Part shown: positions 35,337 through 45,338 of the stretch, piece after piece
Layout of the letters: each line of letters opens with the position of its first letter
Position numbering within the stretch: position 1 is the stretch's first letter
Source: Pseudoalteromonas caenipelagi
Lineage (GTDB): Bacteria > Pseudomonadota > Gammaproteobacteria > Enterobacterales > Alteromonadaceae
Length of the DNA: 64,000 nucleotides
Direction of reading: 5' to 3'
NCBI RefSeq assembly: GCF_013140855.1
Contig: NZ_JABBPG010000010.1
Coordinates: 1 to 64,000, forward strand
Notes under the pieces: model-generated
Database searches by the model: none
The model's input: only the letters and a program-made list of their open reading frames with translations
What the model was told of the DNA's origin: nothing
Position numbers and translations under genes: made by a program

Positions 35337-36671
35337 ATGAAGTATAAAATATTACTCTCCATGAGCGCTTTATTAGTATTGAGCGGTTGCAACGATGACA
35401 CAAAAATCAAAGAAGTGACCAAAGAAGTCGTCGTTGAAAAACCAATTACCGTAGTTGAAAAAGTTGAAGTGCCAGTGATTGTTGAAGTGGCCAAAGGCGG
35501 TGCAAATGACGCTCAAATCGGTGCTCGTGCGCAGTTTTTGGTGAATCAGCTACAAGATAGTGCCCTAAAAACAAAGCTACAAGCTTGCCAAAACGGGCCT
35601 TTTTACAAAACCGATTTTTCTATCGGCCATCGTGGCGCACCTATGCAATATCCTGAGCACACCAAAGAATCATATGTGGCTGCAGCAAAAATGGGCGCGG
35701 GTATTTTAGAGTGTGACGTTACGTTTACTAAAGATAAAGAGTTAGTGTGCCGTCACTCACAATGCGACCTGCACACCACAACAAATATTTTAGCGATCCC
35801 AGAGCTTGCTGCAAAATGTTCAGAACCCTTTACCCCAGCAGATGCTGCATCAGGTACTCCAGCTAGTGCAAAGTGCTGTACATCAGACATCACACTCGCT
35901 GAATTTAGACAATTAAAAGGCAAAATGGATGGTGCAAACTCACTTGCAACAACCATTGATGAATACCTTGCAGGCACAGCAAGTTTTCGCACAGACTTAT
36001 ACGCAAGCCAAGGTACGCTGTTAACCCACAAAGAAAGCATTGAGTTATTCAAATCATTGAATGTAAAAATGACACCGGAGCTGAAGTCTGCCAGCGTTCC
36101 TATGCCGTTTGATGGCATGACCCAACAAATGTACGCACAAAAAATGATTGATGAATACAAAGCCGCAGGTGTGGATCCGAAAGATGTTTTTGCTCAGTCT
36201 TTTGATTTAGAAGATGTAAAGTATTGGATTAACAATGATGCGGCATTTGGCGAGCAAGCAGTCTACTTAGACGACCGCTACGACATAGCAGGATTTAACC
36301 CAAATAACCCAGATACTTGGCAACCTACAATGGCAGAACTTAGCAATGACGGCGTGAAGATTATCGCCCCTCCCATGTGGATGCTCGTTACTTTGAACAA
36401 CGATAAAAAAATTGTGCCCTCTGAGTATGCAAAAGCAGCCAAAGAAGCGGGTCTTGATATCATCACTTGGACTTTGGAGCGCTCTGGCCCGCTAGCAACA
36501 GGTGGTGGTTGGTATTATCAGTCAATCAAAGATGCTATCAACAGTGATGCTGATGCGCTTGTGTTACTCGATGTATTAGCAAAAGAAGTTGGTGTTATTG
36601 GTGTATTCAGCGACTGGCCTGCAACAACCACGTTTTATGCTAGCTGTATGGGTATGACACCGAGTATTTAA
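35337..36671 (+). CDS. Glycerophosphodiester phosphodiesterase lipoprotein
   Basis: 444 residues. Lipoprotein signal with lipobox LSGC (Cys18), a Lys/Val/Glu-rich spacer (about 22-60), then a GDPD TIM-barrel domain: IGHRGAP with catalytic His, PEHTKESY, and [11 protein letters not shown] giving the metal-binding E-x-D, followed by [10 protein letters not shown] Cys-rich insert of about 50 residues (four further Cys) follows the second His. Probably an envelope enzyme hydrolysing glycerophosphodiesters. Confidence 0.9.
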   Translation: MKYKILLSMSALLVLSGCNDDTKIKEVTKEVVVEKPITVVEKVEVPVIVEVAKGGANDAQIGARAQFLVNQLQDSALKTKLQACQNGPFYKTDFSIGHRGAPMQYPEHTKESYVAAAKMGAGILECDVTFTKDKELVCRHSQCDLHTTTNILAIPELAAKCSEPFTPADAASGTPASAKCCTSDITLAEFRQLKGKMDGANSLATTIDEYLAGTASFRTDLYASQGTLLTHKESIELFKSLNVKMTPELKSASVPMPFDGMTQQMYAQKMIDEYKAAGVDPKDVFAQSFDLEDVKYWINNDAAFGEQAVYLDDRYDIAGFNPNNPDTWQPTMAELSNDGVKIIAPPMWMLVTLNNDKKIVPSEYAKAAKEAGLDIITWTLERSGPLATGGGWYYQSIKDAINSDADALVLLDVLAKEVGVIGVFSDWPATTTFYASCMGMTPSI

Positions 36672-36676
36672 TCGCT

Positions 36677-36705
36677 AAAGTAAGGGTCGTTTCGGCCCTT
36701 ACTTT
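36677..36705. terminator. Bidirectional terminator
   Basis: A 10-bp stem AAAGTAAGGG/CCCTTACTTT extended by TCG/CGG around TTT, between the GDPD gene and the convergent binding-protein gene. Confidence 0.85.
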
Positions 36706-36726
36706 AACAGTGCTAAACATTGGCAA

Positions 36727-37455
36727 CTATTGAGCACGATTGTATTTCGAGCGAATTAACTCATACCTTCCTGAGCCCTTTAACTGTTGCAGAGCGATAT
36801 TAAATCTATCTCTTAACCCCTTGTCACGAAAACCAACATAAAACCACAGAGGGTTATTTTTTACTGGCAATAACACCTTACCCCAACTCGCATTTGAATA
36901 TCGATATCTTCCGTCTCGTAATTGTATTAGATGCCAATTTAGCAAGGTGTCATCTATCAAGATAACCTGACACTTTCCCGCCAGCCAATCAATCACTTGC
37001 TCTTGCTGTTTAGAGTATTCAGAATAATCACGTTTTTCAGCTATAACAGTCTCAATATTCAAATGCTGTTTAGCATTTTGCCAAGCACAAATGCTGTATT
37101 GACTTAATTGTTCAATCGTACTTATGGAAAACTTCGATTTACTGCTATGTATTGCAAAGTTGCTGTAAGAGATAAACGGAAGAGAGTAATACACATGTTC
37201 ATTTACTTGCTGAACTTCAACAGCAATATCAACGCTTCCAGTCTTAAGTAAACGCTCCATACGACGATTAGAGACGAAAATACTCTGATATTGCCAGTTC
37301 AAACTCTGAGCTATTTGCTCAAACAATTCGACGCTGATCCCTGACTGGCTTGATTCATCAACATAAGGAGGCCGACTTTGACCAAAAGCGACTTTTAATG
37401 GCTCTGCAGCGACTAAACTAATGGGTGATAAAAAGAGTAGCCACAACCAGAACAC
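36727..37455 (-). CDS. Periplasmic solute-binding (SBP_bac_3-type) protein
   Basis: 242 residues with a signal peptide (about 1-17, ending VAA) and the two-lobed family-3 pattern: LKVAFGQSRPPYVDESSQSG, SVELFEQIAQSL and GSVDIAVEVQQ. There is no transporter or sensor domain attached and no transport genes nearby, as common in Alteromonadales, so it may bind an amino-acid-like ligand for an unlinked partner. The frame starts with GTG at 37455 and stays open upstream, so the exact start is uncertain. Confidence 0.8.
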   Translation of the reverse strand: MFWLWLLFLSPISLVAAEPLKVAFGQSRPPYVDESSQSGISVELFEQIAQSLNWQYQSIFVSNRRMERLLKTGSVDIAVEVQQVNEHVYYSLPFISYSNFAIHSSKSKFSISTIEQLSQYSICAWQNAKQHLNIETVIAEKRDYSEYSKQQEQVIDWLAGKCQVILIDDTLLNWHLIQLRDGRYRYSNASWGKVLLPVKNNPLWFYVGFRDKGLRDRFNIALQQLKGSGRYELIRSKYNRAQ

Positions 37456-37737
37456 AAACTTTCCAGATAAATACTGAATAATACGCCCTCTCTATGACAT
37501 CATCTAACTCTTAACACTGCATGTTTACAGTGAGTACATAGTAACTAGTGTAATGCACAATTTAGCGGCTCTCTACTTTATTTAAGTTAGCTAGTTGCCC
37601 GCCCACACATCTTTTAATAAATTATGGCGTCAGCCATTACAATTAATACTCTTTAAACTCCCTCACTTGGCTTTCACGTTTACCTTACTGATAGAATGTT
37701 TAATAATATATCTAATTAAAACAGTAAGAATCTATAC

Positions 37738-39486
37738 ATGGTTGTAACGTTTGATGGCTTTCACTTAGATACAAAAAGTGGTGTATTAACACGCAAAGGA
37801 AAAGAGATAACTCTCAAACCAAAGCAACATGCCTTGTTACTTTTCTTTGTTAGTAATCCAGCTGTCGTGCTAAGCAAAGAGCAAATTCTCGACCATGTTT
37901 GGCAAGGAAGAGTCGTCTCAGAACAAGTTGTATTTCAAACCATTAGCCAATTAAGAACCATTGTTGGCGAACGCGCTATCCAAACTTATGCTCGCCAAGG
38001 GTACAAATGGACTTATCCGATAAATAATGATGAAGAAGAGCAAGAGCGAGTTAGTGTGAGTCGGTCAAAAAAGTCGCACACATATACTTATTTTATTATC
38101 GCTATATTATTAGCCGCTACCGCAGTGACAAGCTACCACAGCTTTATCCCACTAACTGGTAAGCGAGCACAAATTTTCTATTTACCTCAAGAGCATACAA
38201 AAGATGTAATTGAAGATACCTCTAATGATGCCTTTTCTTTACAAGCAGTAAAGTTCAATTCAAGTTACCAGCTTGATGTATTGAATATGCCCGCGCTTAC
38301 TTTTAAAGAGTTGCAATTGGATAAAGCCAACTGGCTGATTGGAATGCAAATTTACCCAGCTCCAGAGGGAATCTATTTAGAATTTAAGTTGCAAAGCGAT
38401 AAAAACCAATGGCATGACTATGTGTTTGCAACCAAGCCAACTGCTGTAGCAGCTGCGCTCCATAAGCAATTAGCGGAGTTAGCACAATTAGGATTATTTA
38501 CGACACCGACCACTGCCAAAGTTTGGGTTAGTAAGCTTGAACAGCAAACACAGTACAGTAGGGCAAGTGTCTTGTTCTTTTTGGCAAAGTATTATCATGG
38601 ATTAGGCCATCTTGACGTTGCACTGGCGTATTTGGACAGTATTTCAAAGCAACCTGTCGATGTGCAAACAATGCCATTGCACATCGAAGCCGCTTTACTA
38701 AGAGCCACAATTTATAAACATAATGGGCAATTTACATTAGCTAAAACCACACTCACACAGGCTGAGCAAAATCTTGGCGAAAAAATATGGCCACTACAGT
38801 TTGAGCTCATTAAAAAACAAGCTTTTTTAGCCTATGCAATGCGTAACCCTGAACAAGTTAAACAGCAACTTGAGCGTGGAGCTAAACTTGCCCAACGCAA
38901 TATTGATTCGTTAAGCCGCTTTCAGCTACACATATTAGACTCCATTTTATCTGCTAAGCTTGGCTTAAACGAGCGAAAATACATACAACTTAACGAGGCT
39001 CAGCAGGTTGTAATAGATGAAAAGCTTCACCCTGCAAATCTTGCGTTCATTTACTTCCATTACGCGCTATTTGCCGAAGACAAAGATATCAAAGTTAAGT
39101 ATCTGAGCAAAATACTTACACTCCCTCGCAGTCAAACTAACTTTTGGGTCATTGATGACGCTTTTGAGCGACTTTTTGACCTTTATATCCAGCATGGACT
39201 TTTTGCTCAGGCAGCTGAATTACTGCAGCAAAACACCAATCATGCCGTTAACAAAAAGCTGTTAAACGCAAGGTTACTGCTGGCACAACAACAAACCCAG
39301 CAAGCAATAGCGCTGTTGGAAGAGGCTTATCAGCAATCACACAAAGCCTTTGATAGAAATGCCAGCATTAATGCCGCTCGTGCCCTGTATCAGCATCTCG
39401 ATAAGCAAAGTCAAAAGCGCCAAATTTACTATAATTTTTTGCAGCGTAATGGTGAGCAAAAATGGCTGGATAGTCAAAATATCTAG
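37738..39486 (+). CDS. CadC-like transmembrane wHTH regulator with TPR region
   Basis: 582 residues. OmpR/PhoB-type winged helix at 1-100 (ITLKPKQHALLLFFVSNP, SKEQILDHVW, ISQLRTIVG, TYARQGYKW), a single membrane helix (about 120-138), then a long periplasmic region with TPR-like helices. CadC/ToxR architecture: DNA binding in the cytoplasm, sensing outside. It may regulate the adjacent convergent SUMF1-like gene or the binding-protein gene upstream. Confidence 0.88.
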   Translation: MVVTFDGFHLDTKSGVLTRKGKEITLKPKQHALLLFFVSNPAVVLSKEQILDHVWQGRVVSEQVVFQTISQLRTIVGERAIQTYARQGYKWTYPINNDEEEQERVSVSRSKKSHTYTYFIIAILLAATAVTSYHSFIPLTGKRAQIFYLPQEHTKDVIEDTSNDAFSLQAVKFNSSYQLDVLNMPALTFKELQLDKANWLIGMQIYPAPEGIYLEFKLQSDKNQWHDYVFATKPTAVAAALHKQLAELAQLGLFTTPTTAKVWVSKLEQQTQYSRASVLFFLAKYYHGLGHLDVALAYLDSISKQPVDVQTMPLHIEAALLRATIYKHNGQFTLAKTTLTQAEQNLGEKIWPLQFELIKKQAFLAYAMRNPEQVKQQLERGAKLAQRNIDSLSRFQLHILDSILSAKLGLNERKYIQLNEAQQVVIDEKLHPANLAFIYFHYALFAEDKDIKVKYLSKILTLPRSQTNFWVIDDAFERLFDLYIQHGLFAQAAELLQQNTNHAVNKKLLNARLLLAQQQTQQAIALLEEAYQQSHKAFDRNASINAARALYQHLDKQSQKRQIYYNFLQRNGEQKWLDSQNI

Positions 39487-39590
39487 AAGTAACTCTCGAT
39501 GGTGCTGCGTTTTTAGTGCTCCATATTGATACTGCACCACAGTGATTTAGTGTATAACCCTTTATAAAACACCATCGAGATAACTTTACA

Positions 39591-41171
39591 TTATTTAAAC
39601 TCAAGCCAGTCAAGTTCAAACCACTGTGGCTTATCCATACGTATTTCTAAAGGCGCATTGCTTTTAATAAGATCAGCCATGCCCTTTTGAATAACAAATT
39701 TATCTCCAGCTGGAATATCATATCTGCCCACTAGATGCATACCTTGCCATAATTCAAAACTTGCCTCCTGCTCAGAAACAGCCCTAAAAGTCAGTTCTGC
39801 TCGTCTGGCTTGTTCACTCTTAAAACCTAATCTTATCCATGCTGGTTTGTGTGGCTTAACACCAGTAGGGAAATGATCTGGGTTATCGCTAAAGCCAACT
39901 ATCGTCGCCTTTTCACGTTTGCTTACCCAGTAATAAAGACCTGTGAAAAAATGCTCAACTTCTATTCGCTCATTGCTAGAGAAGTGTTTTGCTTTGCCAA
40001 AGGTTACAATCTCGCTACCCAACCCCTCTCCAACACTGTTGTATGAGAATACTTGATATCTCGCGAAGATTTTTTCAGGGAGAGTGCTGTCAATAAATGT
40101 TGCTTGGGTAAGTTTATCCACTACTTTAGTAAAGCGTGTCGCTTCATTACTCGATGGGTTGCTCAAAGCTCTATAAACCGCATATCTAACTTCATCTCCT
40201 GGAACCGTGAGCCAGTTGAGTTCAACACGACTATTGTCAATCGCCTTAGCCGAAAGCCCCTTGGGTGAAGCAGGAATGGTTTGCATCTGTGCATGTACTT
40301 GCTGTTGAACATACTGAGCACTTTTGAGTTTTTCGATAAAATCTTGAGTAGCTACAGAGAGGGGCTCTACTTTATCGCTTTCAAGTACGAGCCGGAAGCC
40401 TTCAATACCACCCTGAAAATCTGTATCCATCCAATCAGGCGTCATCACCCCTCTAGGTTGCCAATGCCAAGCTTCGCCAACAACCACATATTGCTCACAT
40501 TGCGCCGGTTCAGACTTATTAAATGTATGGCAAGTTCTTGTTATTTCTCGCACATTTCCTACCATATCATACAAGCCATACTGATTCGGCCGATACATTC
40601 CCACCACAGTATGATACACCGCCCCATCATTACACTGAGCACTGCGCTTGTAACGCACCTGATGATGCTTTTTCATCCCTGCAATATTGGCAATATCTTC
40701 GGTATTTTCATAATCGCAAATTTCGCTCTGTTGAAAGTCATCCGCAAAAGCCATACGCCCACTCTTTCCGGCCAACGCTGCATGACGCCACTGCTGTGCA
40801 CTTGGAAGCCGATAAGACTTACCGGTCTTTTCTGATAGCCATTTTGCATAATCAATTGCACCTTGAACACCTGTACACACCACAGGGCGGTATGGGTTTT
40901 CTATCAAAGCCGGTAAATCCCAACGTCCCGGCTTTTCTGGATCTGGCCAAAGCGCCTCTGTAAATGCCATACAGTTTTTCGGCACTTGATAGCCAGTGTC
41001 ACTGACAAATTGTCTAAACTGTGCAACGGTTATTTCATATTTACTCATTAAAAAGCTTGGCAACCCCTGAGTATCATTGCCTGGAATAGGCTGTAGAATT
41101 GGCTCGATTACAGCATTGTTGGCGCTTACCGTTGTGCATATACTTAATAATGCGGAAAAAACGTATTTCAT
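39591..41171 (-). CDS. Secreted SUMF1/FGE-like protein with fn3 domain
   Basis: 526 residues. Signal peptide about 1-18. A SUMF1 (formylglycine-generating-enzyme-like, C-type-lectin fold) domain spans about 30-260: MSKYEITVAQFRQF, YRLPSAQQWRHAAL, QYGLYDMVGNVREIT and FRLVLES. An fn3-like domain (about 300-390) and a C-terminal beta domain follow. The usual FGE active-site Cys pair is not obvious, so it may be a binding or non-FGE protein. GGAG precedes ATG 41171. No sulfatase lies nearby. Confidence 0.8.
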   Translation of the reverse strand: MKYVFSALLSICTTVSANNAVIEPILQPIPGNDTQGLPSFLMSKYEITVAQFRQFVSDTGYQVPKNCMAFTEALWPDPEKPGRWDLPALIENPYRPVVCTGVQGAIDYAKWLSEKTGKSYRLPSAQQWRHAALAGKSGRMAFADDFQQSEICDYENTEDIANIAGMKKHHQVRYKRSAQCNDGAVYHTVVGMYRPNQYGLYDMVGNVREITRTCHTFNKSEPAQCEQYVVVGEAWHWQPRGVMTPDWMDTDFQGGIEGFRLVLESDKVEPLSVATQDFIEKLKSAQYVQQQVHAQMQTIPASPKGLSAKAIDNSRVELNWLTVPGDEVRYAVYRALSNPSSNEATRFTKVVDKLTQATFIDSTLPEKIFARYQVFSYNSVGEGLGSEIVTFGKAKHFSSNERIEVEHFFTGLYYWVSKREKATIVGFSDNPDHFPTGVKPHKPAWIRLGFKSEQARRAELTFRAVSEQEASFELWQGMHLVGRYDIPAGDKFVIQKGMADLIKSNAPLEIRMDKPQWFELDWLEFK

Positions 41172-41459
41172 AGTCACTCCTGTTTATTGTTAAGAGGCAC
41201 TATAAAAATCACTTGTAGGCGCGTCTTATTCCCGCTCTATTTTTTATAGAAATATTTTTATATTTATATTTATTAGAAGGTTAAAGCGTTTTCTATTTTT
41301 CTCTTTTGTATCACAAGTCTTTTCTTATTGTTAAAAGCAATACAAGCGTCAAACAATTTGCTCGACGCTCATTGACTCATAAAAGTAAATCACCTAGATT
41401 GCTGCGCAAGAGTCAGTACCTTATAGAAATGCTGATATACACTCAAAAAAGGAAATAGC

Positions 41460-41753
41460 ATGAGTATATTAACTTGTATCGCAAAGCTAACAGCAAAAGA
41501 AGAGTACAAACAAACAGTGCAATCTGAATTAAAAAAGTTAGTGCTACCAACACGCCAAGAAGCTGGCTGTATTAGCTATGACATGCACATCGATAATGAC
41601 AACGATACGGTATTTATGTTCTATGAACGTTGGGAAAAAGAGCAAGACTTGGACAATCATCTTGAGTCGAGTAATATAAAACACTGCTTTGAAATGATAG
41701 GTGACATGCTGGAGTCAGTTGATATTTCTCGGCTCACAAAAGTTGTTGGCTAA
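41460..41753 (+). CDS. Antibiotic biosynthesis monooxygenase (ABM) domain protein
   Basis: 97 residues, one ABM domain as in quinol monooxygenase YgiN: LTCIAKLTAKEEYKQTVQ, TRQEAGCISYDMH, FMFYERWEKEQDLDNHL. Small dimeric proteins of this kind oxidise quinols or heme-like compounds without a cofactor; the substrate here is unknown. AAGGAA precedes the ATG. Confidence 0.85.
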   Translation: MSILTCIAKLTAKEEYKQTVQSELKKLVLPTRQEAGCISYDMHIDNDNDTVFMFYERWEKEQDLDNHLESSNIKHCFEMIGDMLESVDISRLTKVVG

Positions 41754-41766
41754 TAACGTGTCGTTT

Positions 41767-41792
41767 GGGCCAGCTGACAACATAACTGGCCC
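41767..41792. terminator. Candidate terminator between convergent genes
   Basis: A 7-bp stem GGGCCAG/CTGGCCC with a 12-nt loop, 14 bp after the ABM gene and 9 bp before the cupin gene's stop on the other strand. No strong T-run, so confidence is modest. Confidence 0.45.
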
Positions 41793-41800
41793 TAAATCAC

Positions 41801-42166
41801 TTAAATCCATTGCTGATGATCTTGAGCAACCGTTAATTCACTTTCAACCGACCCGGTATGAGCTGTTGATGCTGGCTCAACCATCAAAAAATGAGTATCG
41901 GGTGTTGCTTTAGGACAGTGTTCAACACCTTTTGGCACAACGTACATTTCTCCAGGGTTTAAAACAATATCTTCATCTTTCAGCTGCAACGTGAGCTGAC
42001 CTTTAAAAACGATAAATAACTCATCTTCGTTATCATGTTTATGCCAGACAAGCTCGCCATCACCTTTGGCTATTTTTACCAGTTGCGAGTTCGACTCAGC
42101 AATAATTTTTGGTGTCCAACACTCAGTAAATTTGGAAAACTTTTCTTCTAGGTTAATTTTTGACAT
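41801..42166 (-). CDS. Cupin-domain protein
   Basis: 121 residues, a single cupin: WHKHDNEDELFIVFKGQL carries the H-x-H-x-E metal pattern and PGEMYVVPKGVEHCP carries the second motif with its His. Metal-dependent enzyme or small-molecule sensor; the substrate is unknown. GGGAG lies upstream of the start. Confidence 0.85.
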   Translation of the reverse strand: MSKINLEEKFSKFTECWTPKIIAESNSQLVKIAKGDGELVWHKHDNEDELFIVFKGQLTLQLKDEDIVLNPGEMYVVPKGVEHCPKATPDTHFLMVEPASTAHTGSVESELTVAQDHQQWI

Positions 42167-42303
42167 ATCTCACTCCCTTAAATAAACAAAAGTTTGTAAC
42201 CGATATCACACCAAAGCGTTGTTAAGTTAATGATTTAAATGCACCTTCGACAAAAAAATCAACGATGAACGATATTGTTGATAAAGCAAAATAGGAGCTA
42301 AAG

Positions 42304-42324
42304 AGTAGCTCATCAAGAGCTACT
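42304..42324 (-). terminator. Candidate terminator after rlmM
   Basis: An 8-bp stem AGTAGCTC/GAGCTACT with a 5-nt loop, 7 bp past the rlmM stop. The following minus-strand sequence is only moderately T-rich. Confidence 0.55.
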
Positions 42325-42330
42325 TCGTTG

Positions 42331-43416
42331 CTAGCTATACAGTTTCTCAGGTACTTTGTTAACTTGAATATGCACTGTCACCTCTTCTCGATCATGATAC
42401 AAATGCTTAGCTTGTAATGTGTAGTCGACTTCATATTTGGCGAGCTCTTCATGAATAAGCGTTAAGCACTCATATACGCTGTCAAAACGCTTTTTCATTG
42501 GTAACTTAAGATTAAATATCAACTCTTTAGCGAAAGCGTTTACTATCCAATCTAGCATCAAGTTAGTAACCTTTAACGGCTTTTCAACCATATCGCACAC
42601 TAACCAGTTGATATTACGCTTTTCAGGTAGGTATTTGAAACCATCTTCGCGAAAGTGTTTAACTTGCCCAGATTCCATCAATGCATCGTTCATTGGACCG
42701 TTATCGATAGCCGCAACAAACATGCCACGACGCACCAACTGATAGGTCCAGCCACCTGGACACGCACCAAGATCAACGGCTCGCATACCTGATTGCACAC
42801 GCTTTTCAACTTCATCTTTTGGCACGAACACATTGAATGCTTCATCCAGTTTCAAAGTTGAGCGACTAGGTGCATCTGATGGCATTTTTAAACGCGGGAT
42901 CCCCATAAAAAACGGTGAATTATTATGGCTAAACGAATACCCTACATAAGCAGTATCATTGGCCAAAAATAAAACGTGTAGCACGGGTTTAGAAGGTTTG
43001 TGATCTCGGGTTAGCTTATTTTGCTTTTCCAAGCTCTTAGCCAATGGTGTCGAAAACTTTTTACAAAATTTAGACAGCTCTTTGCCCTCGTTGGTATCAG
43101 GCGTTTCAACGCGTAGATCGCCACACAGCGGAAAATCAGCTGCAGCGACTTTAACCTCGCTTACTCTGTCTTCGATTGGCATATTGCTAAGCAATTTTCC
43201 TGCAAACCATTGTCGTGCAAATACCAGACTTTTAAAGTCAACCTGCTTAATTAGCAATAGTGAATCATCAGCTGAAAAGCACTCAAACGTTACAAAGCCT
43301 GTGTTTGGCTTTGCTTTTACATAACCTGCAACCCCTTGCAAGGCAGCATGATGGTTAATTTCTGCAGCGGCATCACTTTCAAACCCACTGCGACAATAAA
43401 TTACAACACTCGACAT
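42331..43416 (-). CDS. rlmM: 23S rRNA (cytidine-2498 2'-O)-methyltransferase RlmM
   Basis: 361 residues, matching RlmM (YgdE). N-terminal THUMP region (about 1-170) with CRSGFESDAAAEI, then a Rossmann-fold methylase with the SAM motif AVDLGACPGGWTYQLVRRG and VCDMVEKP. Follows the ygdD-like gene, keeping the gcvA-ygdD-rlmM order of E. coli. Confidence 0.95.
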   Translation of the reverse strand: MSSVVIYCRSGFESDAAAEINHHAALQGVAGYVKAKPNTGFVTFECFSADDSLLLIKQVDFKSLVFARQWFAGKLLSNMPIEDRVSEVKVAAADFPLCGDLRVETPDTNEGKELSKFCKKFSTPLAKSLEKQNKLTRDHKPSKPVLHVLFLANDTAYVGYSFSHNNSPFFMGIPRLKMPSDAPSRSTLKLDEAFNVFVPKDEVEKRVQSGMRAVDLGACPGGWTYQLVRRGMFVAAIDNGPMNDALMESGQVKHFREDGFKYLPEKRNINWLVCDMVEKPLKVTNLMLDWIVNAFAKELIFNLKLPMKKRFDSVYECLTLIHEELAKYEVDYTLQAKHLYHDREEVTVHIQVNKVPEKLYS

Positions 43417-43428
43417 CTGTGCTCTCTT

Positions 43429-43797
43429 TTAAAAGGAATGCTTACTAATTTTAACGATTAAAATTACCCAAGCGACAATAAAACAGACGCCACCAATGGG
43501 CGTAATTGCGCCAAGCCATTTAATACCTGTTACAGCGAGCAAATATAAACTGCCACTAAAGAGCACAATACCCGCAATAAACAACCACCCTGCTAGCCCA
43601 ACCTTAATACCCCATTTGAGCAACAACGCCACCGCAATTAACGCTAAACCATGACTCATTTGATATTCGCTGGCGGTTTTAAAAATAGCTAAGGCATACT
43701 CATCTAAATGCTTCTTCAGGCCATGTGCTGCAAACGCCCCCAAAGCTACCGACAACATACAAAAGATACTGCCAGCAAGTAAAAACACTTTAATCAT
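43429..43797 (-). CDS. DUF423 (YgdD-like) membrane protein
   Basis: 122 residues with four membrane helices; matches DUF423/YgdD with LGAFAAHGLKKHLD and the helix pattern throughout. Start 43797 overlaps the preceding gene's stop by 8 bp; a longer frame adds 57 residues from inside that gene and is rejected. Function unknown. Confidence 0.9.
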   Translation of the reverse strand: MIKVFLLAGSIFCMLSVALGAFAAHGLKKHLDEYALAIFKTASEYQMSHGLALIAVALLLKWGIKVGLAGWLFIAGIVLFSGSLYLLAVTGIKWLGAITPIGGVCFIVAWVILIVKISKHSF

Positions 43798-44419
43798 GGC
43801 TGTGTTCCTGTATAAATTGCGCTGCGTGTTTTGCAGCATCAAGCAAGTGCTGTGATTCGCTAAAACCACTTTTCTTGCGAGGTTTAAGTGAGTGGTCGCC
43901 GTCAGCAAGCCATATGATATTCGGGGCATTATCAAACTGCAGTTGCGTAATTTCAGCTTGATTACCAAAGGTATCGCGTTCGCCTTGTAGAATTAAAAAT
44001 GGGCAAGCGATCTCTGTAAAATGCTCGATTCTGAGCTTGTCAGGTTTACCTGGTGGATGAAATGGGTAGCCCATTGCAACAACGCCTTTGATAGGAGCTG
44101 TGCTGTGTGCTGCGAGCATCGAAGCCATTCTCCCCCCCATAGATTTCCCTCCAATAAACAGAGGAAGCCCGTCATCTACTTGTTCCAGAATGTTAGCAAA
44201 ATAGTTCAACAACTTCGGGGCTCTATCTGGCGGGCGTCGTTTGTTTAGGGCTTTTGCTTGCTGCATATACTCAAAATCAAACAAAGCAACTTGAACGCCG
44301 TGTTCACACAGGTGCTGTGCCATTGTTTGCATAAAGTCTGAATCACTGCCCGCTCCAGCACCGTGAGCAAAAATAAATTGCGCGACGGGGCTTTCAGGCT
44401 TAAACCATTGTATTGTCAT
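43790..44419 (-). CDS. Alpha/beta hydrolase (KANL3/Tex30-type)
   Basis: 209 residues. Short alpha/beta hydrolase with FAHGAGAGSDS (oxyanion region), the nucleophile elbow GGKSMGGRMAS, the acid-bearing strand ILQGERDTFG and the His in DGDHSL. Belongs to the family with dienelactone-hydrolase-like proteins of unknown substrate. Its start shares one base with the gcvA stop (TAATG), so it is co-translated with gcvA. Confidence 0.87.
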   Translation of the reverse strand: MTIQWFKPESPVAQFIFAHGAGAGSDSDFMQTMAQHLCEHGVQVALFDFEYMQQAKALNKRRPPDRAPKLLNYFANILEQVDDGLPLFIGGKSMGGRMASMLAAHSTAPIKGVVAMGYPFHPPGKPDKLRIEHFTEIACPFLILQGERDTFGNQAEITQLQFDNAPNIIWLADGDHSLKPRKKSGFSESQHLLDAAKHAAQFIQEHSHD

Positions 44420-45312
44420 TACAATTGCTCTTGTTCTACGAGACTGAGCATCCAATCTCTAAATGATACGATTTTTCCAAGCTCGGCTTGAGATTCTCTG
44501 AGCACTAAGTAATAAGCGTTCTTACTTTCAAGCACGTGATTAAAAGGAATAATTAAACGCCCAGAGTCCAAATCAGGTTTTGCCAATACACTATTACCCA
44601 GCGCAACACCCTGACCGTGCACGGCCGCCTGAAGCACCATGGAAGAATGGCTAAATATCGGGCCAGCGTTCACTTGCACATTGCGTACGCCCGCGGTTTT
44701 CATCCACGCTTTCCATGCACGACGAGAGGTATCGTGCAGTAAGGTGTGCTGAGCTAAATCACTAGGCTGATCAAGCGGCTTGGGTCCACTAAGTAACAAA
44801 GGGCTGCATAAAGGCACTAAATATTCGGTGTGCAACTTGTGGGTTTGTACTCCACTCCAATGACCTCGACCATAGTAAATAGCCACATCAACATCATCGG
44901 TCAAAGAGTTTTCATCATGGTCTTGTGCTTTAATACGCACATCTATTTCGGGATGCAACTCATGAAATAGGCTTAACCGTGGCACCAGCCATTGAATCGC
45001 AAAACTGGGCGTGAGACTTACTGTAAGAGACCCTTTAGCACCTCGTGCCAGCAGCTTTTCCGTCGCATCGACCAGTTGAGAAAATATCTCTTTAATATCT
45101 AAAAAGTATCCTTGCCCTTCTTCAGTTAACAACAATGAACGATTTTTACGTAAAAATAGCTTTAAGCCCAAATGTTCTTCTAAGATTTTGATTTGGTGAC
45201 TCACCGCAGCTTGCGTCACATAAAGCTCTTCAGCTGCTTTAGTAAAGCTCAGGTGCCTAGCTGCTGCTTCAAACGCTTTGAGCGCATTCAAGGGAGGGAG
45301 TCGTCTGGACAT
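44419..45312 (-). CDS. gcvA: LysR-family regulator GcvA
   Basis: 297 residues. N-terminal LysR helix-turn-helix (LSFTKAAEELYVTQAAVSHQI) starting with RRLPPLNALKAFEAAARH, typical of GcvA, and a periplasmic-binding-like effector domain. GcvA controls the glycine cleavage genes in E. coli. The downstream gene order (ygdD-like, rlmM) matches E. coli except for the inserted hydrolase, which supports the name. Confidence 0.87.
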   Translation of the reverse strand: MSRRLPPLNALKAFEAAARHLSFTKAAEELYVTQAAVSHQIKILEEHLGLKLFLRKNRSLLLTEEGQGYFLDIKEIFSQLVDATEKLLARGAKGSLTVSLTPSFAIQWLVPRLSLFHELHPEIDVRIKAQDHDENSLTDDVDVAIYYGRGHWSGVQTHKLHTEYLVPLCSPLLLSGPKPLDQPSDLAQHTLLHDTSRRAWKAWMKTAGVRNVQVNAGPIFSHSSMVLQAAVHGQGVALGNSVLAKPDLDSGRLIIPFNHVLESKNAYYLVLRESQAELGKIVSFRDWMLSLVEQEQL

Positions 45313-45338
45313 GAATAAGGGCCTTACAAATAATTCAA

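Noticed and set aside
40281-40963. 184- and 146-codon plus-strand ORFs opposite the SUMF1-like gene
   Set aside because: Composition is typical of antisense shadows, with no start signal; the minus-strand protein has clear family motifs over the same stretch.
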